Shown here in pieces: positions 1 through 9,012 of a stretch of DNA of 34,181 nucleotides. The translations under genes were made by a program, and so were the position numbers. The stretch is from Clostridium thailandense (lineage in GTDB: Bacteria; Bacillota; Clostridia; Clostridiales; Clostridiaceae), in the NCBI RefSeq assembly GCF_019207025.1, contig NZ_JAEEGC010000130.1, positions 1-34,181 of the forward strand. The letters run 5' to 3'. Every line of letters begins with the position of its first letter. Position 1 is the first letter of the stretch. The notes under the pieces were generated by a model that worked only from the letters and a program-made list of their open reading frames with translations, was not told where the DNA came from and searched no databases.

Positions 1-39
1 CATAAATATATCATAAATAATATGGGGAGGTATTGACAT

Positions 40-1017
40 ATGTTAACTAAAAGACAGAATTTACTCGAAACTATTAAAGGTGGAAATCCAGATCGTTTTG
101 TTAATCAATATGAATTTTTGAATATGATCACTGAAGTTCCTTCGAGAACTAGTCCAAAACGTGGCGGTAGTTGGGTAGATACTTGGGGTGTAACTTGGCG
201 ATGGCCAGAAGATCAACTTGGTGCATTCCCTGTGCATGATAACGAACATAAAGTTTTAAAAGATATTACTGAGTGGAAGGAATGTGTTAAAATTCCTAAA
301 ATTGATACTTCTGATGAAGCTTGGGCTCCAGCTGTTGCTCATGCCAATTCTGTTGATCGTAACGAGGAATTTGTATCACCTTTCTATGCTCCAGGTGTCT
401 TTGAAATGACACATAATCTTATGAGTATGGAAGATGCATTGATGGCTTTATATGAAGAGCCTGAGGCTATGCATGAGTTAATTGATGCTATTACACAGTA
501 TGAATTGGATTTTGCAAAAGTGCTAGTTGAAAAACTTCATCCAGATTGTATTTTCCATCATGATGACTGGGGAAGTCAAAAAAACTCTTTTGTATCTCCT
601 GAAATGTTTGAAGAGTTCTTTCTTCCAGCTTATAAAAAAATCTATGGTTACTATAAAGAAAATGGTGTTGAATTGATTGTTCACCATAGCGATTCTTATG
701 CAGCTAACTTAGTTCCATATATGATCGAAATGGGAATCGATATTTGGCAAGGAGTTATGAACACTAATAACATTCCTGAACTTATCAAGGAATATGGTGG
801 AAAAATATCCTTTATGGGAGGACTTCACAGTGGTTTGATTGATTTTCCAGATTGGACACCTGAAAATTGTGTTAAACATGTAGAAGAAGCTTGCAAAGCT
901 AATGGAACTAAATACTTTATTCCATGCCTCACTGCGGGTTTACCTAAGGGATACTTCCCAAATGTATATGAGACAGTAACTGATGCAATAAATGAAATGA
1001 GTAAAAAAATGTTTTAA
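40..1017 (+). CDS. UroD-family corrinoid methyltransferase (MtaA/MtvB-like)
   Basis: The 325-residue protein has the uroporphyrinogen-decarboxylase TIM-barrel fold signature used by cobamide-dependent methyltransferases, which move a methyl group between a substrate or coenzyme and a corrinoid protein in the cytoplasm. Visible marks are HHDDWGS (173-179), the family segment SPEMFEEFF (186-194), HHSDSY (215-220), GGLHSG (260-265) and PCLTAGLP (295-302). H216-x-D218 plus C296 would fit a zinc site in which Asp replaces the usual first Cys of H-x-C...C. True heme-pathway UroD is unlikely: no other heme gene is present and RACo follows. GGGGAGG about nine bases ahead supports the start. A strong terminator separates it from RACo. 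Arginine codons are a CGT/CGA/AGA mix, slightly unlike its neighbours. The methyl donor cannot be told from sequence. Confidence 0.8.
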   Translation: MLTKRQNLLETIKGGNPDRFVNQYEFLNMITEVPSRTSPKRGGSWVDTWGVTWRWPEDQLGAFPVHDNEHKVLKDITEWKECVKIPKIDTSDEAWAPAVAHANSVDRNEEFVSPFYAPGVFEMTHNLMSMEDALMALYEEPEAMHELIDAITQYELDFAKVLVEKLHPDCIFHHDDWGSQKNSFVSPEMFEEFFLPAYKKIYGYYKENGVELIVHHSDSYAANLVPYMIEMGIDIWQGVMNTNNIPELIKEYGGKISFMGGLHSGLIDFPDWTPENCVKHVEEACKANGTKYFIPCLTAGLPKGYFPNVYETVTDAINEMSKKMF

Positions 1018-1053
1018 GGTAAATAACTTGGAAAAAACATTTTTGTTGTAAAT

Positions 1054-1104
1054 AAAAAACATTTTGGATCAATGTGAGAAATAAATTAATCCAAAATGTT
1101 TTTT
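1054..1104 (+). terminator. Strong stem-loop between methyltransferase and RACo genes
   Basis: AAAAAACATTTTGGAT is repeated as its exact inverse complement after a 19-base loop, and the descending arm ends in TTTTTT. It follows the methyltransferase stop by 37 bases and ends about 40 bases before the RACo start, so it should end or attenuate the upstream transcript. Confidence 0.8.
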
Positions 1105-1145
1105 ATGCTTATACTTAAATAAAAATACTTCATAGGGGGAATTAT

Positions 1146-2969
1146 ATGAATATTTTCAATAAAAAATTTGAACTTATTACTAATTCACAAAAGGGTAAAG
1201 AGGTCATAAAGGTTAAACCAGGTGAAAATTTATTTAATGTATTAATGGATAACAGAATATTTATAGATAGTCCCTGCAATGGAAAAGGAATTTGTGGAAA
1301 GTGTAAAGTTAAAGTAGTAAAAGGATTAAAGGAACCTACTCCACCTGATATAAAACATTTAACTAAAGAAGAGCTAGAAAGTGGATTTAGGTTATCCTGT
1401 AATTTAACTATAGATGAAGATGTAGAAATAGTACTTTTAGAAAAGAATAAGGATATGGAAGTATTAATAAATGGGACAGAACAGCAATATATTCTAGATA
1501 CTGTGGTGAAGAAAAAATATTTAGCAATTGAAAAACCATCCATTAATGATCAACGAGATGATTATAGAAGGTTAAGTGATGCTTGTGAAAGTGATGATTT
1601 ACTCATTAGATTACAATATTTACCAAAAATAAGTGATTTGTTAAGGGGAGCTGATTTTAATGTTACCGCATCACTTTATAAGAATCGTCTTTTACATTTA
1701 GAAAAGGGTAACTGTTTACAACAAAACTATGGATTGGCTGTAGATATAGGTACAACTACTATAGTAATCTATTTATTAAATCTAAATGATGGAAAAGTAA
1801 TGGATATAGATTCAAGAGTTAATAGCCAGAGAAGTTATGGGGCTGATGTGGTTTCAAGAATAAATTTTACTATTGAGAATCCAAAGGGATTAGGTATATT
1901 GAAGGATAATATTATAAGCCAGCTTAATGATATGATAGAACTGTTATGTAAAAAAAATAACATAAGTGAAGATAACATATATGATATAGTTATTGTTGGA
2001 AATACTATTATGATTCACCTACTACTTGGACTTCCCTGTAAGAATATAACTATGGCACCATATATTCCGGTGATTACAAAGGCACTGGAGCTTGAAGCTA
2101 AGAAGATTGGAATTAAGGCTAAAGGCATGGTAAGCTTAGTTCCTTGTATATCAGCTTTTGTAGGAAGTGATATAACTGCTGGTATATTATCCTGTGGTAT
2201 GTTAAATTCAGAAAAATACTCATTATTATTAGACCTTGGAACTAATGGAGAAATTGCGCTAGGCAATAAAAACGAAGTAGTAACTTGCTCTACGGCCGCT
2301 GGACCAGCTTTTGAAGGTACAAATATTAAGTATGGAATTGGTGCTGTAAAAGGAGCTATAAGCAAGGTTGATTTATCAAAGGATAAAATATATGAAACAA
2401 TAGGAAATGAAAAACCCTGCGGAATATGCGGCTCAGGAGTGCTAGATGCCGTCGCACAATTTGTGAAGTTTGGAATATTAGATGAATCAGGTAGAATGGC
2501 TTGCGCGGAGGAAGTGGAAAACAAGGAGTATAAGAATAGGATTGTTCATATAGATAATATGAGACAGTTTATTCTAGCGCAAAATAGTATACATGAGGAA
2601 AGTATTACTTTTACACAAAAGGATGTACGAGAAGTTCAATTAGCAAAGGCTGCTGTATGTGCTGGTATCAAAATACTTTTAAAAGAAAAGAATATAAACT
2701 TTAATGAAATAGAAAAAGTGTACATTGGTGGTGGATTTGGGAATTATATGGATATAGAAAGTTCTGTTACCATAGGCATGATACCAAAAGAGCTCAAGGG
2801 AAAGATTGAATCTGTTGGCAACTGTGCAGGTGGGGGAGCTAAAACATATTTGCTATCAAAAGGAATAAGAGAGAATGCAGTAGATATTATTAATAAAACC
2901 ACATATATAGAGTTATCAGAAAGAAAAGATTTTCAGGAATATTTTATAGATTCTATGATACTGGATTAA
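1146..2969 (+). CDS. RACo-type reductive activator of corrinoid proteins ([2Fe-2S] + ASKHA/DUF4445)
   Basis: This 607-residue protein re-reduces accidentally oxidised Co(II) corrinoid proteins to Co(I) in an ATP-dependent way, which is the known role of RACo and of the activating enzyme of O-demethylase systems. The N-terminal plant-type ferredoxin domain carries C44, C50, C53 and C85 (C-x5-C-x2-C...C). A linker follows, then an ASKHA ATPase region with DIGTTT (200-205), GNTIMIHLLLG (285-295), DLGTNGE (363-369), CGSGVLD (428-434) and a C-terminal GGGFGNYMD segment. The length matches RACo-like proteins. GGGG a few bases ahead supports the ATG at 1146. Its presence implies a corrinoid protein substrate, but none is encoded in the window. 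Confidence 0.9.
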   Translation: MNIFNKKFELITNSQKGKEVIKVKPGENLFNVLMDNRIFIDSPCNGKGICGKCKVKVVKGLKEPTPPDIKHLTKEELESGFRLSCNLTIDEDVEIVLLEKNKDMEVLINGTEQQYILDTVVKKKYLAIEKPSINDQRDDYRRLSDACESDDLLIRLQYLPKISDLLRGADFNVTASLYKNRLLHLEKGNCLQQNYGLAVDIGTTTIVIYLLNLNDGKVMDIDSRVNSQRSYGADVVSRINFTIENPKGLGILKDNIISQLNDMIELLCKKNNISEDNIYDIVIVGNTIMIHLLLGLPCKNITMAPYIPVITKALELEAKKIGIKAKGMVSLVPCISAFVGSDITAGILSCGMLNSEKYSLLLDLGTNGEIALGNKNEVVTCSTAAGPAFEGTNIKYGIGAVKGAISKVDLSKDKIYETIGNEKPCGICGSGVLDAVAQFVKFGILDESGRMACAEEVENKEYKNRIVHIDNMRQFILAQNSIHEESITFTQKDVREVQLAKAAVCAGIKILLKEKNINFNEIEKVYIGGGFGNYMDIESSVTIGMIPKELKGKIESVGNCAGGGAKTYLLSKGIRENAVDIINKTTYIELSERKDFQEYFIDSMILD

Positions 2970-3009
2970 TATCTTCAGTGATAGATGCAGAAAATCTTAA
3001 ACAGATAAA

Positions 3010-3024
3010 ATGTCTATTAGACAT
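3010..3024. promoter_or_regulatory. Perfect short palindrome upstream of second UroD gene
   Basis: ATGTCTA-T-TAGACAT is a perfect 7+1+7 inverted repeat in the 108-base gap between RACo and the next gene, 54 bases before the ATG. It looks like a dimeric-repressor operator, but no protein can be assigned to it and short palindromes arise by chance in A+T-rich DNA. Confidence 0.3.
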
Positions 3025-3077
3025 ACATTTGGAACAATAAAGAGATACAAGTCTGGAGGGGGGCGACAAACTACTTT

Positions 3078-3986
3078 ATGGATAAATATTCGCATTATAG
3101 CAAACGTGAAAGAGTACTAAAGACAATTAGGCGTGAGAAAACAGACAGGATTCCCAAAGGAGAGCTTTGTATTACTGATTCTATCATTTGCCGTGAATTA
3201 AATTGCAGTAAAATTGGATTTGAAGAAAAACTTGAATTTATCGACCGGCTCGGTCTTGACATTTTTACTGTTTCACCGATTTTTCCACAGGACAAGAATA
3301 GATTACCAGAACCGGCGGAATATGAATGGCCAGATATTAAAAAATGGGTTAGTGAGACCTCGGTTTTTACCTTTGCACTAATTGACGGTGCATTTGAGAC
3401 GGGCCTAAGGACATATGGCCTCATGGATTTTCTAACACTACCAGAGGAATCTCCTGATGACCTGAAAAACTTTATTAGACAAGTTGAAAAACTGAATATT
3501 GCCATAATCAAACAAGTAGCTGATCAGGGTATAGATGGAATAATACTGGCAGATGATATCGCTTATGCACATGGACTATTAACAAATCCAGATATTTTGA
3601 GAGAATATTTTTTGCCTTCTTTGGCAAAGCAAGTTGAAGAAATTACACATCTGGGACTTCCAGCTTTTTACCACTCGGATGGCAATTACCGTGAAATTAT
3701 TCCTGATTTGATCGATATGGGTATACAGGGGATTCAATGCATTGAACAACGATGCGGTATGGACATTGTTGCTTTACAGGAGGAATATGGCGATAAGCTG
3801 TGCCTGTGGGGACATATCGATACTGAAAACACAGAAAGTGCACATGACGTAGATTTTCTGAAAAACTTCTCAGCTTCTATACAAAGCCTCTCCACCCGAA
3901 ACGGAATCATACTGGGAACAAATTGTGGGCTCTATGAAGGTATTGATATAGAAGGATTGACAGCAATATACCGGACTTTGGAGTAA
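3078..3986 (+). CDS. UroD-family methyltransferase-like protein
   Basis: A 302-residue second member of the UroD/corrinoid-methyltransferase superfamily. Visible motifs are KTDRIP (21-26), where the family start usually reads PDRVP, LADDIAY (157-163), FYHSDGN (197-203), WGHIDTE (244-250) and TNCGLYEGI (281-289). H199-x-D201 and C283 give the same H-x-D...C arrangement as the other two paralogues. The ribosome binding site GGAGGGGGG lies about 14 bases before the ATG, longer than usual, but no better start is in frame. Codon use is richer in G+C (CGG, CTC, CTG) than the RACo gene, which hints at a separate origin. It may act with RACo in methyl transfer; substrate and direction are unknown. 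Confidence 0.75.
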   Translation: MDKYSHYSKRERVLKTIRREKTDRIPKGELCITDSIICRELNCSKIGFEEKLEFIDRLGLDIFTVSPIFPQDKNRLPEPAEYEWPDIKKWVSETSVFTFALIDGAFETGLRTYGLMDFLTLPEESPDDLKNFIRQVEKLNIAIIKQVADQGIDGIILADDIAYAHGLLTNPDILREYFLPSLAKQVEEITHLGLPAFYHSDGNYREIIPDLIDMGIQGIQCIEQRCGMDIVALQEEYGDKLCLWGHIDTENTESAHDVDFLKNFSASIQSLSTRNGIILGTNCGLYEGIDIEGLTAIYRTLE

Positions 3987-3993
3987 ATTATTA

Positions 3994-4200
3994 GTGACTC
4001 AGGAAATTTTCTCTCGCATCTCCATCCATAAACGCAAACATCGGAGGAAAAGGAAAAGCGCTGGAAGGTGTTGGAGAAATCAGTGTTCTAGTTTTTTTGC
4101 TGTATCAAAATATGACTTTGCTATCGCTCTGTATCCCCACGTAAAAGCTCTTTATGAGGCTTGTTCTTCCAAGCAAAAGCAGTTTAACGTGATTGTCTAA
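3994..4200 (+). pseudogene. Frameshifted remnant of an unrecognised gene
   Basis: Two reading frames each look coding in part. From about 4010 to 4130 frame 2 reads NANIGGKGKALEGVGEIS and then a hydrophobic run before a stop. From about 4110 frame 1 reads YDFAIALYPHVKALYEAC to the stop at 4200. Together they look like the end of one protein split by an indel near 4100-4125. There is no convincing ribosome binding site or start just after the UroD stop. I do not recognise the family. It may instead be a chance open frame. Confidence 0.3.
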
Positions 4201-4560
4201 CTACAATAGGTCCAGCTTCAAAATTTCCCTATACATATTTTGTATAGCAATAAATTGTCCACCAATAAAATAGCCTTGATCATATAAACTTACATGAACC
4301 ACTTTAACAGTAGCAGGTATGGTTATTTTGTTATATTTAAATATTATTTCTAGTATATCATCTATCTCAAATTTTGTAGTTGAGACGAATCCTATACCTG
4401 AAATAGAAATATCCACACCTAATATATCTAAATGATTTTTTTTGAAATTTACACTTGTAATTTTGAATATTTCGTTATACATATATCTTCTATTTGTTCT
4501 TTGTTCTTTTTTAAATATCTGATATCTTTTGAATAAATAACTGTAATTATTATTTTCCAT
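4201..4560 (-). CDS. PilZ-domain protein (c-di-GMP receptor-like)
   Basis: The 119-residue single-domain protein carries the PilZ cyclic di-GMP binding signature: an Arg pair R21-x3-R25 and the D50-x-S52-x-x-G55 motif, followed by beta strands ending in IGGQF (99-103). PilZ proteins change conformation on binding c-di-GMP and act through partners. No partner such as a cellulose synthase or flagellar gene is adjacent, so its output is unknown. It is transcribed toward the preceding gene remnant, with its stop directly against the remnant's stop. The ATG at 4560 gives the whole domain with some N-terminal residues to spare. Confidence 0.8.
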   Translation of the reverse strand: MENNNYSYLFKRYQIFKKEQRTNRRYMYNEIFKITSVNFKKNHLDILGVDISISGIGFVSTTKFEIDDILEIIFKYNKITIPATVKVVHVSLYDQGYFIGGQFIAIQNMYREILKLDLL

Positions 4561-4696
4561 AGTATTTTATCACTCGCTTTTCTATTTATATTAGTGAATA
4601 ATAAAATAATAAAGCAAAAATATTCATAGTGCATTAAGTTTTGGTTAATTTTATAAAATATTTAACAGAAATATTTAACGCAATGAGTAGAATATA

Positions 4697-4744
4697 AAGA
4701 AAGGTGTCTCAAAACTAATTGCTTAATTTTGAGACACCTTCTTT
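4697..4744 (-). terminator. Terminator of the aminotransferase gene
   Basis: AAGGTGTCTCAAAA is matched by TTTTGAGACACCTT around a 12-base loop, flanked by AAAG and CTTT that extend the stem. It lies 29 bases past the aminotransferase stop. The minus-strand arm runs into TTTCTTTATATT. It is symmetric enough to stop the other strand too. Confidence 0.75.
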
Positions 4745-4772
4745 ATATAAGTGGATTTATGCATGCAAATTT

Positions 4773-6086
4773 TTAGCGTTGTGCTTCATATTGTTTTAAA
4801 AGTTTAACAAATAATTCAGGAACCTTTTCCATATTTTCTGGAGATTCAATAAATGCAATACGGAATTGAGTGCTTCCTGGATTAGGTTCACCCTTCTTAA
4901 TATCGTAGAAACCTTTTAAAGGTGCTACTAGAAGAGTTGTATCTACTCCATTGTAATCTACTGAGCCTTTTTGTGCACAGTATAAAACGAAGTCGATTGA
5001 ATCAAAACCTGGTTTTACAATATTTCTAACATCAATTACTGAGTATATAGATGCATCTGGGCTTGAAACGATAAGACCAGGTTCTAGTTTCTTAATGCCG
5101 TCATATAATTTAAACATGATTCCTTTATAATATTCACGAAGGCCTTTGCACCATTTAGCAATTTCTTCCTTGCTTTCATGAGCTAGTGCTCCAAATATAT
5201 ACTGGCCAATTACATTAGCACATAGATTTGCAGTATATTCAGCTACTGATTGAGTGTGGTATTCTTCATTATCAGTGATGATAGCTCCGATTCTTAAACC
5301 GCAAGCATTCCATACCTTTGATGCAGTCTCGATGCTTATTCTTCTACCTTCTATTCCAGGTACATCTGCATCGCTAAGGCCCCAGATACTTACTAGATCA
5401 GTGTTTTCATCATAATATAATTCACGATAAGCTTCGTCACTCACCATCCACATATTATATTTTACACATAGTTTAGCAAGTTCTTTAAGAGCTGGGTAAT
5501 CATAGAGCTGACCTGTAGGATTGTCATAAGGTATTACAAGAAGCGCTCCAGGATTATGTTCTTTAATAGTTTCTTCAAGTTTGTCTAGTTCTGGAAGACT
5601 GAACTTTCCGTCTTCGTTTAAATGACGTTTTACTGTAACAGTTTTACGTCCAATTCTTTCTGCAAAAGAAATATAATTTGTGTAAGCTGGGTCAATCATC
5701 ATAAGAGGTTTGTCCCCAGTTCCTGCATCTCCGCAAACACCAAGTAATAATAGTTCCATACCACTGGATCCACCATCAGTTACTTGAACATGTAATTTGC
5801 TAGTATCAAAGCCTTCGCATTTAAGAATATTTTTAAATGCTGCTTGAGCTTCGTCTGTACCAACAGTACCTGAATATCTTATAACACCCTTTGCAAATGG
5901 ACTTTCAGGTGCATTTAATGCAAACATTCTTTTTTGCATAGCAGGATTCGTTGGAAGTGAAACGTTTCCGATTGCTACATTGATTAATGCAGGTTTTTCT
6001 TTACGTTCTGCAAATTTCATCTGACCAAGTCTTACGTCTGATGGCATTCTTTTTTTAAAATGATCTGATAGTACTGGTTTATTCAT
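4773..6086 (-). CDS. Class I/II PLP-dependent aminotransferase (AAT fold)
   Basis: The 437-residue protein is a fold-type I aminotransferase. It has GGSSG (105-109) in the cofactor phosphate-binding region, NPTG (189-192), DEAY (217-220), the Schiff-base lysine K257 in TASK, and GLRIG (263-267) with the phosphate-binding Arg. The C-terminal Arg for the substrate carboxylate probably lies in QFRIAF. The family transfers amino groups between amino acids and 2-oxo acids in the cytosol; the exact substrate (aspartate, aromatic or other) cannot be read. GGGGG just upstream of the ATG supports the start. It is a single-gene unit with its own terminator and a long A+T-rich upstream region shared with the divergent FIST gene. 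Confidence 0.85.
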   Translation of the reverse strand: MNKPVLSDHFKKRMPSDVRLGQMKFAERKEKPALINVAIGNVSLPTNPAMQKRMFALNAPESPFAKGVIRYSGTVGTDEAQAAFKNILKCEGFDTSKLHVQVTDGGSSGMELLLLGVCGDAGTGDKPLMMIDPAYTNYISFAERIGRKTVTVKRHLNEDGKFSLPELDKLEETIKEHNPGALLVIPYDNPTGQLYDYPALKELAKLCVKYNMWMVSDEAYRELYYDENTDLVSIWGLSDADVPGIEGRRISIETASKVWNACGLRIGAIITDNEEYHTQSVAEYTANLCANVIGQYIFGALAHESKEEIAKWCKGLREYYKGIMFKLYDGIKKLEPGLIVSSPDASIYSVIDVRNIVKPGFDSIDFVLYCAQKGSVDYNGVDTTLLVAPLKGFYDIKKGEPNPGSTQFRIAFIESPENMEKVPELFVKLLKQYEAQR

Positions 6087-6549
6087 TGATAAAATACCCC
6101 CTAAAATGTAATTTATAATATATTGTATAGAATTTATCGTTTAAATAATTTACTAGGACAATTTAAGTATTAAATATTAATTATTTACACTGATTATAGT
6201 ATAAGTATTTAAGTTTTAAAACTATTTTTAATAAATTGAATAAAATTTAATGTTATTTGTTGTTTTAAATTAAGTTTATTAATATTAATCAAGTCTTGAA
6301 GTGTGTGAAAAATAATAATTTTATGTAAAATTGGATTAATACATTAATTATTATTTATATTATGTGAGAATTTTTAGACAAGGGTGTTTTTTGAAGGTGC
6401 AGACATGGAAAAAATCATACACAGAAAAATTCAGACAGTACATGAATTAAATATTTGCTTAAGTTATATTAAAAAACATCTTCTTATTTCCATAACAATA
6501 ATACAATGATAATATTTACGTAGAGTATTGTGTAAAGGATGGTAACTGT
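6087..6549. other. A+T-rich divergent intergenic region
   Basis: This 463-base stretch between the divergent aminotransferase and FIST genes is extremely A+T-rich. I see no coding sequence, no long inverted repeat and no recognisable RNA element. It should hold the promoters of both genes; many TATAAT-like strings make any single assignment unsafe. Confidence 0.5.
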
Positions 6550-7623
6550 ATGTATTTAGAATCAATATCCATATTGAAAGAGTACGTAGAAAATTTAACA
6601 ATAGAGTCTGGTGAACAGCTAATGTTATTAGTAGGTGAGAAATCATCTTTAGAGGTGGAGGAACTGATTAATTATTTAAATAATAAAAATATTAAATTTT
6701 TTGGAGGGATTTATCCGAGGCTTTTAATCGAAAAGAAAAGCTGCTCGAAAGGCTTTATAATTGAGAAATTTGAACCTATATATTCTGCCATGGTACTTCC
6801 ATTTTTAATGAGATTTAAACTAGATTTAAGTAGTATAGAGGGGTGCACAGCTTTTATACTTGTAGATGGTTTATCTAGCAGAATGAAAGATTTAACTAAT
6901 ACAGTTTACGAAAAGCTTGGACCTGGGGTTAACTATGTAGGTGGAGGTGCAGGTTATTATGATATGAAACAAAGACCTTGTATCTTTGATAACAGAGGAA
7001 TATATAAAGATGTACTTTATGTATGTGTAGTAAAGAACAAATCTAATGTAGCAGTAAAACATGGTTGGAATAAACTAGAAGGTCCTTTTGAAGTTGCGGC
7101 ATCAAGAGACAATGTTTTAACGAAACTCGATAGCTACAGTGCATTTGAAGTTTATAGAGATGTTATTGAAGACCACGAGCATATAAGACTTCTAAAAGGA
7201 GACTTTTTTATATATGCTAAAGATCACCCATTTGGAATACTTCAAAGTAATGGAGAGGTTATAGTAAGAGATCCAATTAGAGTTAATGAAAATGATGAAA
7301 TAATTTGTGTGGCTGATATACCTGTGAATAGTCAATTATACGTTCTAGAGGGAAATCCAAATACACTGCTCAATTCATCAATTCAAATAGCAGAGCATTG
7401 TGCATCCATCGCACCTAAAAAATATGTTCCTTTTTTATTTGATTGTATTTCACGAGCTATGTTCTTAGAGGAACGTTTTGATGAGGAGATAAGTAATATT
7501 CAAAGCAAGTTAGCATTTAAAGTAAAAGGAGCCTTGTCTATAGGAGAAATATCCTCCCGAAATGATGGCAAGTTAATAATACATAATAAGTCAACAATCT
7601 TAGGTCTATTAGAAATTGAGTAG
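6550..7623 (+). CDS. FIST-domain protein
   Basis: The 357-residue soluble protein matches the FIST_N plus FIST_C arrangement. The N-terminal half contains FFGGIYPR (about 50-57) and VNYVGGGAGYYD, typical of the FIST ligand-binding core. The C-terminal half carries the FIST_C pattern with HPFGIL and a late CISRAMFLEERFDEE stretch. FIST is a putative small-molecule sensor domain, often fused to signalling modules; here it stands alone, as in many clostridia. AAAGGATGG about eight bases ahead supports the ATG. It is a single gene, followed directly by a 180-bp palindromic repeat. Its ligand and partner are unknown. Confidence 0.75.
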   Translation: MYLESISILKEYVENLTIESGEQLMLLVGEKSSLEVEELINYLNNKNIKFFGGIYPRLLIEKKSCSKGFIIEKFEPIYSAMVLPFLMRFKLDLSSIEGCTAFILVDGLSSRMKDLTNTVYEKLGPGVNYVGGGAGYYDMKQRPCIFDNRGIYKDVLYVCVVKNKSNVAVKHGWNKLEGPFEVAASRDNVLTKLDSYSAFEVYRDVIEDHEHIRLLKGDFFIYAKDHPFGILQSNGEVIVRDPIRVNENDEIICVADIPVNSQLYVLEGNPNTLLNSSIQIAEHCASIAPKKYVPFLFDCISRAMFLEERFDEEISNIQSKLAFKVKGALSIGEISSRNDGKLIIHNKSTILGLLEIE

Positions 7624-7659
7624 AATTTGTTAAAGTTATAAATAAATCTAATGTAGGTT

Positions 7660-7842
7660 AAAAAGTCAGGTATAGACAAACACGGCCGACAATTAACTTA
7701 TACTCCGGTATATATTGACATTCTTTCGGCACGATAACTACTTTTGACAAGTCTAAAGTATTTAAATGTGCCTTCCAGAATGTCAATATATACCTGCGTA
7801 TAAGTTAATTGTCTGGTATGGTTATCTATACATGACTTTTTT
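7660..7842. repeat. 180-bp imperfect palindrome, fullest copy of a dispersed repeat
   Basis: Left arm (AAAAAGTCAGGTATAGACA, then ACGGCCGACAATTAACTTAT, then GGTATATATTGACATTCT) and right arm are near-perfect inverse complements over about 65 bases. GGCAC/GTGCC extends the stem toward a loop containing ACTTTTGACAAGTCTAAAG. Partial copies lie near 9.0, 11.8, 26.2 and 34.1 kb. It has no coding capacity and sits in an intergenic gap, which fits a MITE-like element. Folded as RNA or as a cruciform it would form one very long hairpin. Confidence 0.8.
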
Positions 7843-7924
7843 CAATAGTTAATATTAATTATCTTTGAAAATTTCTCTTTATGGATACACAACTTATTTT
7901 GTTCCGGCTCTAATTGTTATAGTA

Positions 7925-8692
7925 TTAATAAATATCATTATTATTATCTGAAATTTGCTCATTTAATAATAAAGCTTCACGACTGCATAAATTATTTTCA
8001 AGGGCATCTTTCCTTAATACCAAGTATAGTTCAGCATTTGTAGCATTCTCATAAGGCATTACAAATAATACACCTATTCCTAGAGCTAATGCACCTAATA
8101 TATACCAACCAATAAAGGATAAATCTAATACAAACATATCGAATTTATGACCTTTGGTCATTTCATTACTTAGCGTAATAGCTTCTTGAACGCCAATATT
8201 TGGATTATCTGCAAGGATATATGGTACCATTCTGTAAGCATAAGATTTAATGATACCAGGTATTATTAATAGCAGAGTCCAAAGGAGAATAAAAACGTTT
8301 GTTACGAACATTGTCTTTGTTATTCCCATATAGTTTTGCTCATTAAATCCAAAGCTAAAGCATTTTTTATTATTTCTATATTGAGCAGATTTTATAAAAA
8401 ACCTTCTTCCACCTACTTCTAAACTATATCCAATAAAAATACGGAAAGCTATTGCTGCTATAATTATAACTAATATGATCGATACAAAGTTCCAATCTAT
8501 AAAGCCATTATTATGGATATTTGAATAAATATAGTTTCTTGGGTTTTTAGAGTGAGAGCTACCGCTACCGCCGCCGCCCCAACCGGTATTACCTCCTGCT
8601 AGAGCGATGACTATACTAACCCAAAATGCACTCCAATAAGTTTTTCTTAAAATAGTTTTAGCATTATCTTTTAATTCTTTTCTAGACCACAT
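7925..8692 (-). CDS. DUF975 family integral membrane protein
   Basis: The 255-residue protein starts with the family-typical W-S-R-K-E-L-K-x-x-A pattern, followed by several hydrophobic helices: about 20-34, 65-85, 130-150, and a pair around 195-220. A Gly/Ser-rich linker (about 34-50: GNTGWGGGGSGSS) lies between the first and second helices. Such DUF975 proteins are common in Firmicutes and of unknown function. The segment EAITLSNEMTKGHKFDMFVLD is the conserved core. GGGG is visible upstream of the ATG. It is transcribed alone, convergent with the FIST gene across the palindromic repeat. Confidence 0.8.
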   Translation of the reverse strand: MWSRKELKDNAKTILRKTYWSAFWVSIVIALAGGNTGWGGGGSGSSHSKNPRNYIYSNIHNNGFIDWNFVSIILVIIIAAIAFRIFIGYSLEVGGRRFFIKSAQYRNNKKCFSFGFNEQNYMGITKTMFVTNVFILLWTLLLIIPGIIKSYAYRMVPYILADNPNIGVQEAITLSNEMTKGHKFDMFVLDLSFIGWYILGALALGIGVLFVMPYENATNAELYLVLRKDALENNLCSREALLLNEQISDNNNDIY

Positions 8693-9012
8693 AATATATC
8701 CCCCATTAAATTTATTGTTTTTAAAAGCTTATAGCATAAAAAGTATTATGATAAAGAATTAATGTAATTAGATTATATGGTATTACATAACCTTTATCAA
8801 GTTAATAAAGTACACATATTTACCTTTGCTGATTGATTTTATCTTATTATATACATATAAGCTTTCTATTACATTTTATTACTAGTTTTTTCTTATGATT
8901 TTAAAATTGACTGTGATGCTTTTCGGAAGCTTCTTAAAAATATTATATGGGAAATTTTAGATGTTTTGAGAAAAGAATAGAGAAAAGAGAAGAAGGTAAT
9001 CAAAAATAAAAT
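8693..9012. other. Intergenic region upstream of DUF975 gene
   Basis: About 320 A+T-rich bases that should hold the DUF975 promoter on the minus strand. No coding sequence, RNA element or long inverted repeat was recognised before the palindrome that follows. Confidence 0.4.

Noticed and set aside
2015..2524. 169-codon open frame on the minus strand
   Set aside because: It lies wholly inside the RACo gene, has no domain likeness or ribosome binding site and is a shadow of it.
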